A stretch of DNA of 64,000 bases, taken from positions 5,774,252 to 5,838,251 of the forward strand of contig NC_067207.1 in the NCBI RefSeq assembly GCF_026262505.1, given 5' to 3'. Shown here piece after piece: positions 1-9,874 of the stretch. Each line of letters starts with the position of its first letter. The stretch's first letter is position 1. Source of the stretch: Trichomonas vaginalis G3. Lineage: Eukaryota; Parabasalia; Trichomonadida; Trichomonadidae. The translations under genes and the position numbers were made by a program. Under the pieces are notes generated by a model. The model saw nothing but the letters and a program-made list of their open reading frames with translations. It did no database searches and was not told the origin of the DNA.

Positions 1-573
1 ATAATCGTCACAATGACTTCCTCTTTATAAAAATTTTTGCTAAAACTTAAGATTTAGATTATACAACACTAGTATATTATATTTATCTTAAAATTTATAT
101 TGTGGTGATAAATTTTAGAATTCATTGCTGAAATTGTTCAATATCTACTATTGCAATGGAACATATATTTCATTGACCTTCGTATTTTCCAATTATAAAA
201 GGAAGAGGAGTGATCATATATCAGGAATATTTCGTTATTAATTGTTTGCTGATCATCCTCCTCATAATTATATTTGTATCCTCCTAATATGCTTTTTGAT
301 TAGCTATTCTATAGTTGAATTCATGATTTAATTTGAAGTTGAATATTGATGCGTATTGCATCATATTCCTTGAAAAATATATTTACACACACCATGATAA
401 TTCATACATCAGCAGTATATCGTATTCGATTACAAATTTAGATTCGAAATCAAAGAAAAACTAAAATTGATATATGAAAGCTGATCAATTTGATCAATTT
501 CTTTGTAAAATGTTCATTGCATGCTTATTTGTTCCAAAATAATGATGCTCTAATTTAGCTGGAGCGATATGTG
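1..573. other. AT-rich intergenic region
   Basis: No credible coding frame on either strand. The sequence is AT-rich with scattered short A/T runs and ends at the initiator of the first gene. Nothing else is recognised. Confidence 0.6.
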
Positions 574-578
574 TCACT
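574..578 (+). promoter_or_regulatory. Trichomonad initiator (TCACT) of the first gene
   Basis: The sequence reads TGTCACTTTTGATG, with TCA at 574-576 and the start codon at 583. This matches the known Trichomonas Inr consensus TCA+1(T/C)(T/A) and implies a 5' leader of about 7 nt. The same TGTCACTTTT string precedes the phosphodiesterase gene at 61,349. Confidence 0.7.
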
Positions 579-582
579 TTTG

Positions 583-1569
583 ATGCTTCTCGCTCTCTTT
601 GCTCTTGCTTGTGCAAAGAAAATCGAGCAGATTGAAGATATGGATGGTACAAGATTCAAACAGACAGTCATTGCTGGCAGAAAAATTACAGTATACGTTG
701 TTTTGATGTCAAATCCAGATCTCGACGGTCATGCAGCTGCAAACGAAGTACTTGAGGAAGCTTTTAAGATTGGTAAAGGATTTTTGAAATTTGTTTACCT
801 AGATACAGCTAAAACACCAAGCTATGCACGTAAATTAAAGCTTTACGAACCATCATTTTGCATTTATCGCTCTGGAGGCGTTCTCACACTTCCAGGCAAC
901 ACAACTGCACGCCAATTAGTCAACCGCGCATCCTTTATGATTCCAGATTTCACATATAAAATTACTAACGAATTAGATGAGAACTATACAACAGCAGTAT
1001 GCGTATTGTTCACAGAACGTAAGATTCCACCTTCTCTTTGGACTGCTATCTCTTATGAATTTCGTGATAAAGGACATCTTATTAAAATCGGTTTTTCCAA
1101 CAATAAGACACTCGCCGCCAGCTTCAACATCACAGAATTTCCTAAGATTATGATGCGCAACTCTTCTAAGACATTAATTTACGACGGAATCAACGAATTC
1201 CTTCCTCTTAAAGATGCAATCAACAAATTCATTCTTAAGCGTTTGACAAACAAAGTAAAGTCTCTCAATGTAGTTCCTGTTAAGCAATTCAAGAGAAAAT
1301 GCCAGAATCAAGACACAGTTTGCATAATTCACACAGTTGACGAAGTTACGAACGAATTCTTAGGATTCCGCAAGAAACATACTACATCCCTCCTTGAGTT
1401 CATGTACGGCTCAAAGGGACTCCCTTACGACTGGATGAAACCAAATATGACTTATGGAATCAAGTATTCGGCCGGCCAGTACTTTGAGACTGACAATGTC
1501 GAAAATCTTGAATTCATGGTACCACAAGTTTTAATCAATAGAATGAAATGGCGCGAAATTGAATTATAA
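583..1569 (+). CDS. Secreted thioredoxin-fold-like protein without a CxxC site
   Basis: This 328-residue protein starts at the ATG at 583. An in-frame GTG lies upstream at 571, but the initiator TCACT falls between the two, so the ATG is preferred. Residues 1-11 (MLLALFALACA) form a short signal peptide. The order of strands and helices, with 'VYVVLMSNPD', 'FLKFVYLDTAKTPSYARKLKL' split by a surface loop, and 'FCIYRSGGVLTLPG', recalls tandem thioredoxin-like domains of the PDI type, but no CxxC redox motif is visible. It has several N-x-S/T sequons and no ER retention signal (it ends EIEL). It is probably an endomembrane or secreted protein. The PDI-like assignment is inference from the pattern and could be wrong. 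Confidence 0.7.
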   Translation: MLLALFALACAKKIEQIEDMDGTRFKQTVIAGRKITVYVVLMSNPDLDGHAAANEVLEEAFKIGKGFLKFVYLDTAKTPSYARKLKLYEPSFCIYRSGGVLTLPGNTTARQLVNRASFMIPDFTYKITNELDENYTTAVCVLFTERKIPPSLWTAISYEFRDKGHLIKIGFSNNKTLAASFNITEFPKIMMRNSSKTLIYDGINEFLPLKDAINKFILKRLTNKVKSLNVVPVKQFKRKCQNQDTVCIIHTVDEVTNEFLGFRKKHTTSLLEFMYGSKGLPYDWMKPNMTYGIKYSAGQYFETDNVENLEFMVPQVLINRMKWREIEL

Positions 1570-1901
1570 ATTTCATGGATTTATATAATTGAATAAAAGT
1601 TTATATTTGGAAGTTCTTAGAAAATCATTACACTGTTTAACTTTAATATTTAAATTCTTATTCTTTATATTTAGTCAAAATATTAAGAATAACATAAGAA
1701 TTTATGACAATGATGATTAAGAACCATTCCACATAAGCTAAAATCGAGGGATATATCCCAAGATATCAATGCTCAAAGGAATTATTAAGAAATTTTCACA
1801 AATGATGCTTTATTTTAAGAACTGGCTTTAACTATGGAAATTTAAGATTAATTTGGTGTAACTCAATCATAAATTTTGACAAAAATTTTATAGAAAAAAA
1901 T
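1570..1901. other. Intergenic region with 3' end and promoter
   Basis: It holds the 3' flank of the upstream gene, with AATAAA-type text near 1,593. A possible initiator TCATA lies at 1,867-1,871, 33 nt ahead of the next ATG. No other structure is seen. Confidence 0.5.
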
Positions 1902-2480
1902 ATGAACATCATTCGAGCATCACGCGATCCTCGAATGTTTGATCCAATAGGTTATGATGCAGATGAACGTGAAATTGTTAGAAATATTATCATTAACTTC
2001 CATGCACAGTTAAAATTTTTTATTCCTTCAACAAAATTCAAAAACTTATCTCAAATTATTAATATCCCTCAACAAGAGGAACATGATATTGCAAATGAAC
2101 AGCCTTCTGAAGAAGAATTAGAAAGAATTAGATTAGAAGAAGCATATATGAAAGCAAAAGAAATAATAGAACAAGCAAATGTTCTAGTTGGAGATGAAAT
2201 GGAAAATGAAAATGATGATTCTGAAATAAATCATGTTGCAAATTTCATTAATAGTATTAATTATACATATGATCCAAATGATCCTGAAATTCATTATCAA
2301 ATAGATAGATTAGATAGTTCTGATAATGATATGAAATTCACTGAAGGTGAGAAAGATATTCCACAAGCAGAAGAAAATTTTAACGAACATGCCGGTAGCG
2401 AAGCATCAGGTGATGATAATTTTCAAGATTTACTTGATGAACCATACTCAGAATATTCTGAAGATTCAGATAATTATTAA
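1902..2480 (+). CDS. Acidic hypothetical protein
   Basis: 192 residues from an ATG at 1,902. The first 45 residues are mixed and may fold as a small helical domain. The remainder is strongly acidic and low in complexity, rich in E, D, N and S ('QPSEEELERIRLEEAYMKAKEI' is a probable helix broken by polar text), and ends DDNFQDLLDEPYSEYSEDSDNY. There is no signal peptide or membrane segment. No family is recognised. Amino-acid use is typical of disordered trichomonad proteins. It could be a chromatin-associated or trafficking adaptor, but nothing in the sequence shows which. Confidence 0.6.
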   Translation: MNIIRASRDPRMFDPIGYDADEREIVRNIIINFHAQLKFFIPSTKFKNLSQIINIPQQEEHDIANEQPSEEELERIRLEEAYMKAKEIIEQANVLVGDEMENENDDSEINHVANFINSINYTYDPNDPEIHYQIDRLDSSDNDMKFTEGEKDIPQAEENFNEHAGSEASGDDNFQDLLDEPYSEYSEDSDNY

Positions 2481-2731
2481 TTAGTTTTAATGATCTAGAA
2501 TATATGTTTCTCTAGCCTTTAAATACATTATAGAGCTATTTAAAATCAAAGAAAGAGAAACGGAAAGTCAACAAATGCAATATCAGTTCAAAAAACATTT
2601 TTAATTGATGTTAAAGTCAGGGGTGCTTTCCTGAACTATATAAGAGTTTGTGTTATTAATATTATTTTGTTTTGTTTATAAAATATAGAGAATTTTTTAA
2701 TATAACAAAAAAATATTTAAATATAAACACT

Positions 2732-3247
2732 CTAGATAGTATCCATTTGGCTAAACTCAAACGCATCGTCACCAATGATGGCTCTTGTATATTCGATTTC
2801 ATTATCTTCAGCATTTCTATGTTTCTTGTATAAAATGATAATACCAATAGCAGCCAAAACTATTATTAGTAAGAAAGTTATAAAGGCTTCCTGAGAATAT
2901 GAATTATATGTCGGTAGAGGTGTTGGAACATTTGGTGTTGGTACATCAATTGTTGGTTCAAGGGATGGTGTAGTTGTTATTACTTCTTCATGCTTTTCTG
3001 TTGCGGATGGTGTGATAATTTTTGTTGCAGGAGGTGATGTTGGCTGTAATGTTGGAAGTGGTGTTCTATCTGGTATTTTTGTAGCATTTGGTGATGGAGC
3101 TGGTGTTTTTTCTGGAGAATTAGTTATATTTGGTGTTGGAGATGGAGTTTTAGTAACAACTTGTGTAGGAGATGGTGTAATTTTTGTAGGTGATGGAGTG
3201 ACCGTTGAATTCGCAGAAAATGTATAAATAAATAAGAAATTGAGCAT
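2732..3247 (-). CDS. Mucin-like Thr/Pro-rich type I membrane protein
   Basis: About 171 residues if the ATG at 3,247 is used. An in-frame ATG at 3,322 would add 25 residues. The later start places a clean signal peptide (MLNFLFIYTFSA) at the N-terminus. An ectodomain of about 90 residues follows, made of TPSPT-type repeats (Thr/Pro/Ser), a likely target for dense O-glycosylation. A single transmembrane helix (ITFLLIIVLAAIGIIILY) is followed by a cytosolic tail of about 30 residues that starts KKHR and contains acidic and tyrosine-bearing text (EIEYTRAI). The design is that of a small cell-surface mucin. No enzyme domain is present. The exact start is uncertain; the topology is clear. Confidence 0.75.
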   Translation of the reverse strand: MLNFLFIYTFSANSTVTPSPTKITPSPTQVVTKTPSPTPNITNSPEKTPAPSPNATKIPDRTPLPTLQPTSPPATKIITPSATEKHEEVITTTPSLEPTIDVPTPNVPTPLPTYNSYSQEAFITFLLIIVLAAIGIIILYKKHRNAEDNEIEYTRAIIGDDAFEFSQMDTI

Positions 3248-3322
3248 CCAAATTTTAAATTTTGTCACTTTTTGGTTCAGTAAAAATTTCATCAATCCAA
3301 AATCATAAAAACTAACCAACAT

Positions 3323-4739
3323 TTCCCATTAGTATTTCTAAAGTTTACAGCCAAAGGAACTTGGAAGCTAATATCTGCAAGTTCAAACAGTTTGATCAAA
3401 GACTGAATAAGAAAAATATTTCATTTTCCTTTTTTAGAAATGGAAACTTTTATAAATATCGGTTCTTTATTAGCATTCATTCACTATTTTGAAGCATAAA
3501 TAATTATATAACTAACAAAGAATATTACCCTCAATTTTTAACTTTTGCAACTCCAAAAACCAGGTGTTTTTCCAGAACTACCATCTAGGATGAGTCCTAG
3601 GAGCTATAATTCTAGGGTTAGATGATACCCACTTAGTACTTTTATTTGTATATGTTTTAGTGGAATTTGGTGAGGGGTCATGAAATTCGTATCTAATTTG
3701 CTATCATCTAAGCTGGTAAAAGTTAGAGAAAGCTATTTACTGGTTGTATATTACAAATATACCTTGTAATAGAAAATATAAGTGTTTGTGATTTAAATTC
3801 GCTCAATTAGCTCGAAAATTTGTTTTATATCCATGACAAACTAACACAATCCTATTTATGTGATTGCCAATCTGTTCCCAAAATATATCAGCATGAATAT
3901 ATATATATTGATATTATTTGCAATTTCATCATTAAATAGTACTTTTTTTTCTATTTTTAATTTAGAAATAGTATATTTATATGATAGCGACACAAGATTT
4001 TAATTAAAAAATATATGTTATCGATCATCACACTCAAATTGAATTTCAAAAATTTTAGAATTTTTCAATTTCAATATTGAAAATATATTTCTTATATCAT
4101 AGCGATTCATGTTATAATAATATGGAGAAAAATATTGTTTTAAATCTAAAATTTAAAATGAATGATTGGGCATTACATTAATCCAATTTATTGTTTATTT
4201 GTTAATCTAGTGGAAACAATTAATATTTTGGAGAAACAAAAATTCGAAATTTGAAATTTTGAAAAAAATGCATGAATCGGTAATTAAACATTGATTTATT
4301 AATTTATTAGCCATGCTTTTGATGTTGGTCTTATTCTTAAGCCGATTTAAAGAATTAATTTTTCCAAATCGTGTTTGACATTAACACATATAGATATATC
4401 AGGAAAAAAGGTATCACTTATCAAGCTATTGGTTTTTATGTATCTCCTAACTTTGCCTCGTTCTGAATACAATTCTAGTTAACGAATTTTAAATAACTAT
4501 ATGAAGAATACATCATTTTGGTTTTATTATTATTAAAATGATATATTAGCTATGTATATGCTTGTAAGAATATTATTCCGTGAATTGGAAACAGAAAAAA
4601 TAAATTTAGACAGAAAATGCATATCTTTAAAAAATATATGAAATTTAGCTTTGATATTATTATCCGATAAAATATGCATGATAATTACTCCGCAAATAAA
4701 ATTTAGGAAGCATGTTGTGACGGTTTGGGCTGTTTTCAA
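3323..4739. other. Long AT-rich intergenic region with dispersed repeat
   Basis: No convincing gene is present. A segment at about 3,526-3,690 is less AT-rich and shares two blocks with 8,425-8,510: a 26-bp block at 3,526-3,551 (inverted relative to 8,481-8,506, one mismatch) and GGGTCATGAAA. The rest is AT-rich without visible structure. Confidence 0.5.
3526..3690. repeat. Dispersed repeat copy (possible small transposon remnant)
   Basis: Positions 3,526-3,551 are the reverse complement of 8,481-8,506 with one mismatch. Both copies also carry GGGTCATGAAA nearby (3,675 and 8,469). This looks like a short interspersed element or the degraded ends of one. Confidence 0.45.
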
Positions 4740-4965
4740 TGGCCCACAAGGAAGGAAGTATCGTTTTATCAGGCAACAAGAGGTCTTGAAATGAGTAAAG
4801 GACTGATCACCCTTGAAAGGTTCAAACTTGCTTGCGCGCCGCAGTCTTAAAAATGATATGTTTCACTTCTGGTCGAAAATTTCAACCTCTATGACAGTTG
4901 TTGGATGAACAATTGTGTAGCGGGATGAAATCTGAGTGCGGCCTGGGGCTGCAGCGTCAATCTTC

Positions 4966-5045
4966 CCGGCATCTTTACCGCAATCATCTCTTAGATTGCA
5001 CACAAAGTTGCGAACGAGAAGTTTTCTATGCGGTAAAGATGCCGG
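4966..5045. repeat. 17-bp perfect hairpin at the outer left end of the foldback
   Basis: CCGGCATCTTTACCGCA at 4,966-4,982 pairs perfectly with 5,029-5,045. Inside it a smaller stem GCAATC (4,980) / GATTGC (4,994) is nested, similar to the stem in the divergent outer unit of the right arm. Confidence 0.8.
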
Positions 5046-5097
5046 AAAGAGAGAGTCGATGTGAGGTTCTTTTCGAGGGCTCCTCGAATGAGGCACT

Positions 5098-5757
5098 GTT
5101 CCGCATTGATAACTTGAACGCGGAAGTTTGACCGACAAGAGTGTATTGTGCACTCCTGTCGGTCGCAGTGTCTCATTCTGGGAGACATTGCCTCTGCATG
5201 TCTCCCAGAATGGAACAATGTTCCGCATTGATAACTTGAACGCGGAAGTTTAACCGACAAGAGTGTATTGTGCACTCCTGTCGGTCGCAGTGTCTCATTC
5301 TGGGAGACATTGCCTCTGCATGTCTCCCAGAATGGAACAATGTTCCGCATTGATAACTTGAACGCGGAAGTTTGACCGACAAGAGTGTATTGTGCACTCC
5401 TGTCGGTCGCAGTGTCTCATTCTGGGAGACATTGCCTCTGCATGTCTCCCAGAATGGAACAATGTTCCGCATTGATAACTTGAACGCGGAAGTTTGACCG
5501 ACAAGAGTGTATTGTGCACTCCTGTCGGTCGCAGTGTCTCATTCTGGGAGACATTGCCTCTGCATGTCTCCCAGAATGGAACAATGTTCCGCATTGATAA
5601 CTTGAACGCGGAAGTTTGACCGACAAGAGTGTATTGTGCACTCCTGTCGGTCGCAGTGTCTCATTCTGGGAGACATTGCCTCTGCATGTCTCCCAGAATG
5701 GAACAATGTTCCGCATTGATAACTTGAACGCGGATGTTTGACCGACAAGAGTGCATT
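5098..5757 (-). repeat. 122-bp tandem repeat array, left arm
   Basis: Units begin at 5,098, 5,220, 5,342, 5,464, 5,586 and (partial) 5,708, spaced by exactly 122 bp and nearly identical. Each unit contains three self-complementary stems: TTCCGC...GCGGAA, GACCGACA...TGTCGGTC, and a 12-bp stem TCTGGGAGACAT...ATGTCTCCCAGA with a 9-nt loop. Open frames inside are a by-product of the repeats. Confidence 0.85.
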
Positions 5758-6712
5758 ATCCAATCTTTTTTGTCATATACCTCAACCCACAAAGACAAAA
5801 CCTTACATAAAATAGGTAAACTTTGGTTTTCACTTAATAATGTTTATTTTTAATTTTTTGTTCTTTATATAACTTTTTCTTCTACTAAACTATTTTACAG
5901 ACTCTACTGAGCTATCCTCACATATATACCTGTGACAATAACACATATATACTCCCTTCATATTCTGATCTCATGACATATTACAGCACAAACTATAATT
6001 ATACAACATACCTCATAAAGTCTGATTTTACCCCTATCTAAGCGTTCAAAACCTATTTTCCTTAAAATTTCTCTTCAAGTTCATACTGAAACAACATCTT
6101 TTTTTGAAAATACAATTTTTTCAAAAAATGTATGAATTCAAAAGTGCATACTATATCTAGTCATTACCCAACATTAATTTTGTATTTTAGTTTTTAAGAT
6201 ATTCATTTTATTATACGTCTTATTCAGAAAATTAAATATATTTATGAGGGAAAACGGAGGAAATAATAAATATGTCAAGATCGAGGAATTGACAATTTTA
6301 AGGAAAATATTAAGTTGTGTATTTTGTGTTTATCTCATTGTGTGATGCATATTTTCACGATCTGACAGCAGAAATCGAATCAGCAGAGCCAGAAGAATCA
6401 GATTACGCGGGGAAAATAGGTTTTGAACGCTTAGATAGGGGTAAAATCAGACTTTATGAGGTATGTTGTATAATTATAGTTTGTGCTGTAATATGTCATG
6501 AGATCAGAATATGAAGGGAGTATATATGTGTTATTGTCACAGGTATATATGTGAGGATAGCTCAGTAGAGTCTGTAAAATAGTTTAGTAGAAGAAAAAGT
6601 TATATAAAGAACAAAAAATTAAAAATAAACATTATTAAGTGAAAACCAAAGTTTACCTATTTTATGTAAGGTTTTGTCTTTGTGGGTTGAGGTATATGAC
6701 AAAAAAGATTGG

Positions 6713-7180
6713 ATAATGCACTCTTGTCGGTCAAACTTCCGCGTTCAAGTTATCAATGCGGAACATTGTTCCATTCTGGGAGACATGCAGAGGCAATGTC
6801 TCCCAGAATGAGACACTGCGACCGACAGGAGTGCACAATACACTCTTGTCGGTCAAACTTCCGCGTTCAAGTTATCAATGCGGAACATTGTTCCATTCTG
6901 GGAGACATGCAGAGGCAATGTCTCCCAGAATGAGACACTGCGACCGACAGGAGTGCACAATACACTCTTGTCGGTCAAACTTCCGCGTTCAAGTTATCAA
7001 TGCGGAACATTGTTCCATTCTGGGAGACATGCAGAGGCAATGTCTCCCAGAATGAGACACTGCGACCGACAGGAGTGCACAATACACTCTTGTCGGTCAA
7101 AGTTTTGCAATCACATTCTGATTGCAGAAGATTGTCTCATTCTGGGAGACATGCAGAGGCAATGTCTCCCGAAATGATAC
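6713..7180 (+). repeat. 122-bp tandem repeat array, right arm
   Basis: Same unit as the left arm in opposite orientation, with about three regular copies. The last unit (from about 7,100) is divergent. It keeps the GGGAGACAT stem but replaces the middle stem with TGCAATC...GATTGCA. Confidence 0.85.
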
Positions 7181-8673
7181 CATCATACCAACACCAATTT
7201 ATTCCTTCTTTCCATTGTCATACAATTCAATATTTTTATCAATCTTAATCAACTTTTTTTATTCTTCTTTAATTCAATTTATCTTTCTCCTAGAATATCT
7301 ATTCCTTTAACAGACATAAAATCACTAATCGAGCTTTTTCAATACTCAAAATTTCATATAAATCTTTGTTATTTTTTCTCTCATCGCTTATTTTATTAAA
7401 TCTACATATTTCCTCTCACATATCCCTCTTCATATATATTGGATCTCAACACTCATCTATTAGAACAATATATTTTCGCTTAATCTCATATTATTCATTA
7501 ACAATCTTTCATCTTCTTATTTCTAGTTAACCTACCAATATATATATAGAATATATGCCCAATTACATATTCAGATACATTAAATTCAAGAAATTCTTCT
7601 AATATTATTCTCCTATTCATAATAAAATCATATTTAGTCTCACATCACAATTCTATCAGTTCTCCAATATCATATCATATTGGTAACATCACATATATCT
7701 CTTATAATATCACTTAAATTTGTATTTTTTTATTAATTATATTTAATTAGTTCTACATTCTATTATTATAGAGGTTTGACAAACTCATCAATAGTTAAAA
7801 TCAAAATCTATTCAGAACTTTGAATCTAATGAAAATTACATTTCGATATCTTTTTGCAAGCTTAATTTTTTGTATTATCTTAAAATACATTTAGTAATGT
7901 TATGTACGTATTAAATTCAAATTATAGCGCAGTAACATGCAACTCATCTTGAGATTCACATTTCATTTTCACAATTATTGCATATATACATCAATAACAT
8001 ATTGTACTCATATATCTACACGACTCTAAACTCAATGACATCAAATAATGCTTGTAATATTTAAAATAATTTTTGCATTTTTGATTCTCAGCTTAACTTC
8101 TATAAATGTCACCAAAACATTTCATTCCTACCAAGAAATAATATATTAGTAATTAAGCGTTTATTACCATTGTTACTCACATCATATTAATTCATTTTTG
8201 TAATTTTTTAAATAAATGACTGGAATCATAAACCCTATGTACCCATATCAACATGTTAAATTTTCAAAGTCTGAAACTTAGTATACATTGAGTTTCATGA
8301 AATCAGATAATCTCGTAGATTTCTTAAATATTATATATTGCTGGCCAATAATGATGCAGCATGATTCTCCATCATATCAGCATTCTAAACATATCTTTAT
8401 TTTGTCAATTGGCATAAATTAAGGGTGCTTTTCAGGCGATAAATGGTATTTTAGATACTTGGGTAGGGGGTCATGAAAAAGTTGCAAAAGTCAAAAATTG
8501 AGGGTATTCCATATCAGTCATTATGTAGAAGATTAAACAGTAGAATACTTAATGATATGTTCTTTATTGAAAGAATTCATTTCTAAATATAGGAAGATAG
8601 TATTATATCTAAATAAATAATGACTAGTTAATGTTAAATATTTTAATTCACTGCATTAAGAAGATATAAAGCA
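7181..8673. other. AT-rich intergenic region
   Basis: About 1.5 kb of AT-rich sequence without a supportable gene. It contains a dispersed repeat copy at 8,421-8,510 (GGGTGCTTTTC at 8,423, the block shared with 3,526-3,551 at 8,481). Nothing else is recognised. Confidence 0.5.
8421..8510. repeat. Dispersed repeat copy
   Basis: Contains AGGGTGCTTTTCAGG, then GGGGGTCATGAAA, then a 26-bp block matching 3,526-3,551 in inverse orientation with one mismatch. Confidence 0.45.
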
Positions 8674-9789
8674 TTATAGATTTTCAGAAGTAACAATTGT
8701 TCCACCCCATTCGATGACTGTGAAGCCATCACGCTTGAATGTCGGAAGTTCTTGTGGCTCGATATCGCAAGGATTATCTAGAGGGAGAGCTGCGAAGAAG
8801 ACTCTGTTGATGTTGTCTGGTTTTGGTTCGACATTCATTGGGCACATTTCATCAAAGTTTTGGAACTGGAAGCAAATTTTGACATATTTGTATCCACAGA
8901 GCTTTGGACACCAAAATGTAACGAAATCACATATCTCTGTGTCGTTGAGGTTCATAGACTTGAGCTTATCCTCGAAGAAAGAGACACACTCTTCTCCTTT
9001 GATAATGAATCCTTTATCCATATTGAGATTTGGATAGAAGAGTGTTTCCCAGAAGAGATACCTCATCTTCTTTCCTCTGTGGACGATCTCACCTGATGGA
9101 AAAGCTTTCACATTCCATGTGTTTTCTTCATCAAATGAAGGATATGTGAACGAAAAATCACCATCATTGATTTTGATACTTACTTTGGCATCTATTTCTT
9201 CCTTTGGATACAAATAGATCACTGGTTTTCCACCACGTAATCTTGTGATAAGATGAAGTGAACTTCCATGCTGAATACTATATTCCCTTAATGTTTTGCC
9301 ATCCTCCAATTGTTTTCCAGCAAAAATTAGTCTTTGTTGATCTGGAGGCATGCCTATTTTATTCTGAATCGCAGTTTTCAAATCTTCAGTTCTCCAATTG
9401 AGATCTACATTTTCAATAATGGTAACTCTTCCAGTAAGTTCCCTTATTGTAAGAGTATTCGTTGAGTTTGCATGAGGTCTATTTTGATAGAATGAAAATA
9501 ATGAATCAAGAACATGAATTCCGAGGATTGATGAAATTGTTTCAGAAATTTCAGCTGCCTCTTCTTGAGTTGTGAATTCTTTTAGGTGTGCACGACTTAA
9601 CATCATCAATATTTCAGCTTTTCCATGATAGTTTGAAAGATTTGTGAATAAGGATGCAAATTCACATGGAGTTAATTGTGCATAACTAAGTACTTTGGCA
9701 ATCTGCTGAGGACTTCTTGAAGATAAGAATGTATCATTATCAACATAATCAGATATATTTCTAGCAATAGCTTTCCAGTCAGGTTCCAT
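8674..9789 (-). CDS. Protein with an internal ubiquitin domain, N-terminal ankyrin-protein-type domain and C-terminal KPVIYLYP domain
   Basis: 371 residues from the ATG at 9,789; a TTG three codons upstream is not needed. Residues 1 to about 105 form a helical domain similar to the N-terminus of the ankyrin protein at 17,583 ([16 protein letters not shown] against NYEYIASHISDYLNNE; '[13 protein letters not shown]' against 'KYSHLTVDEYATL'). Residues about 112-187 are a ubiquitin-like domain with the hallmark [17 protein letters not shown] and a terminal R-L-R-G-G. The last 184 residues begin [11 protein letters not shown] and contain [15 protein letters not shown] and YLFWE, a pattern known from bacterial and protist hypothetical proteins. 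The ubiquitin unit has a normal C-terminus but is buried in the chain. Cleavage after GG by a deubiquitinase could release the C-terminal domain; that is inference. Confidence 0.8.
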   Translation of the reverse strand: MEPDWKAIARNISDYVDNDTFLSSRSPQQIAKVLSYAQLTPCEFASLFTNLSNYHGKAEILMMLSRAHLKEFTTQEEAAEISETISSILGIHVLDSLFSFYQNRPHANSTNTLTIRELTGRVTIIENVDLNWRTEDLKTAIQNKIGMPPDQQRLIFAGKQLEDGKTLREYSIQHGSSLHLITRLRGGKPVIYLYPKEEIDAKVSIKINDGDFSFTYPSFDEENTWNVKAFPSGEIVHRGKKMRYLFWETLFYPNLNMDKGFIIKGEECVSFFEDKLKSMNLNDTEICDFVTFWCPKLCGYKYVKICFQFQNFDEMCPMNVEPKPDNINRVFFAALPLDNPCDIEPQELPTFKRDGFTVIEWGGTIVTSENL

Positions 9790-9804
9790 GGAAATCAAAT
9801 AGGA

Positions 9805-9809
9805 AATGA
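9805..9809 (-). promoter_or_regulatory. Initiator TCATT of the ubiquitin-domain gene
   Basis: On the minus strand TCATTT lies about 18 nt before the ATG at 9,789 and fits the trichomonad Inr consensus. Confidence 0.55.
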
Positions 9810-9874
9810 ACTGAATTTAAAAATTTTGCCAACTAATTTTAAAGTCTTTTCAGGGGGGTTATACCGTGATATTA

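Larger units (their letters stand above)
4740..7180. repeat. Foldback structure with hairpin-rich tandem-repeat arms
   Basis: Two long inverted arms surround a spacer at 6,062-6,410. Position x on the left pairs with 12,472-x on the right, ungapped and nearly identical from about 5,372-6,061 to 6,411-7,100. Each arm has a unique inner part (about 350 bp) and an outer part of 122-bp tandem repeats: five full units plus a partial one on the left, about three on the right. The outermost units on each side are divergent versions. No transposase is seen. This resembles a foldback-type non-autonomous DNA transposon; the outer limits are approximate. Confidence 0.7.

Noticed and set aside
571-582. 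GTG at 571 as the start of the first gene
   Set aside because: A trichomonad initiator lies between the GTG and the ATG at 583, and the ATG gives a proper signal peptide.
3012-3227. Gly/Val-rich frame on the plus strand (MIIFVAGGDVGCN...)
   Set aside because: It is the antisense of the Thr/Pro-rich repeats of the mucin-like gene.
4863-5763. Repeated ~99-codon minus-strand frames starting MRNIVPFWETCRG
   Set aside because: They are read through the 122-bp hairpin repeats, start over in each unit and appear mirrored in the right arm. The repeat structure explains them without a protein.
6317-6514. A 65-codon frame in the foldback spacer and arm
   Set aside because: Part of it lies in the inverted arm and is mirrored on the other side. 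No family or initiator supports it.
4898-7248. A CRISPR array, suggested by regular 122-bp spacing
   Set aside because: The whole unit is repeated with no unique spacers, it occurs in mirrored arms, and the genome is eukaryotic.
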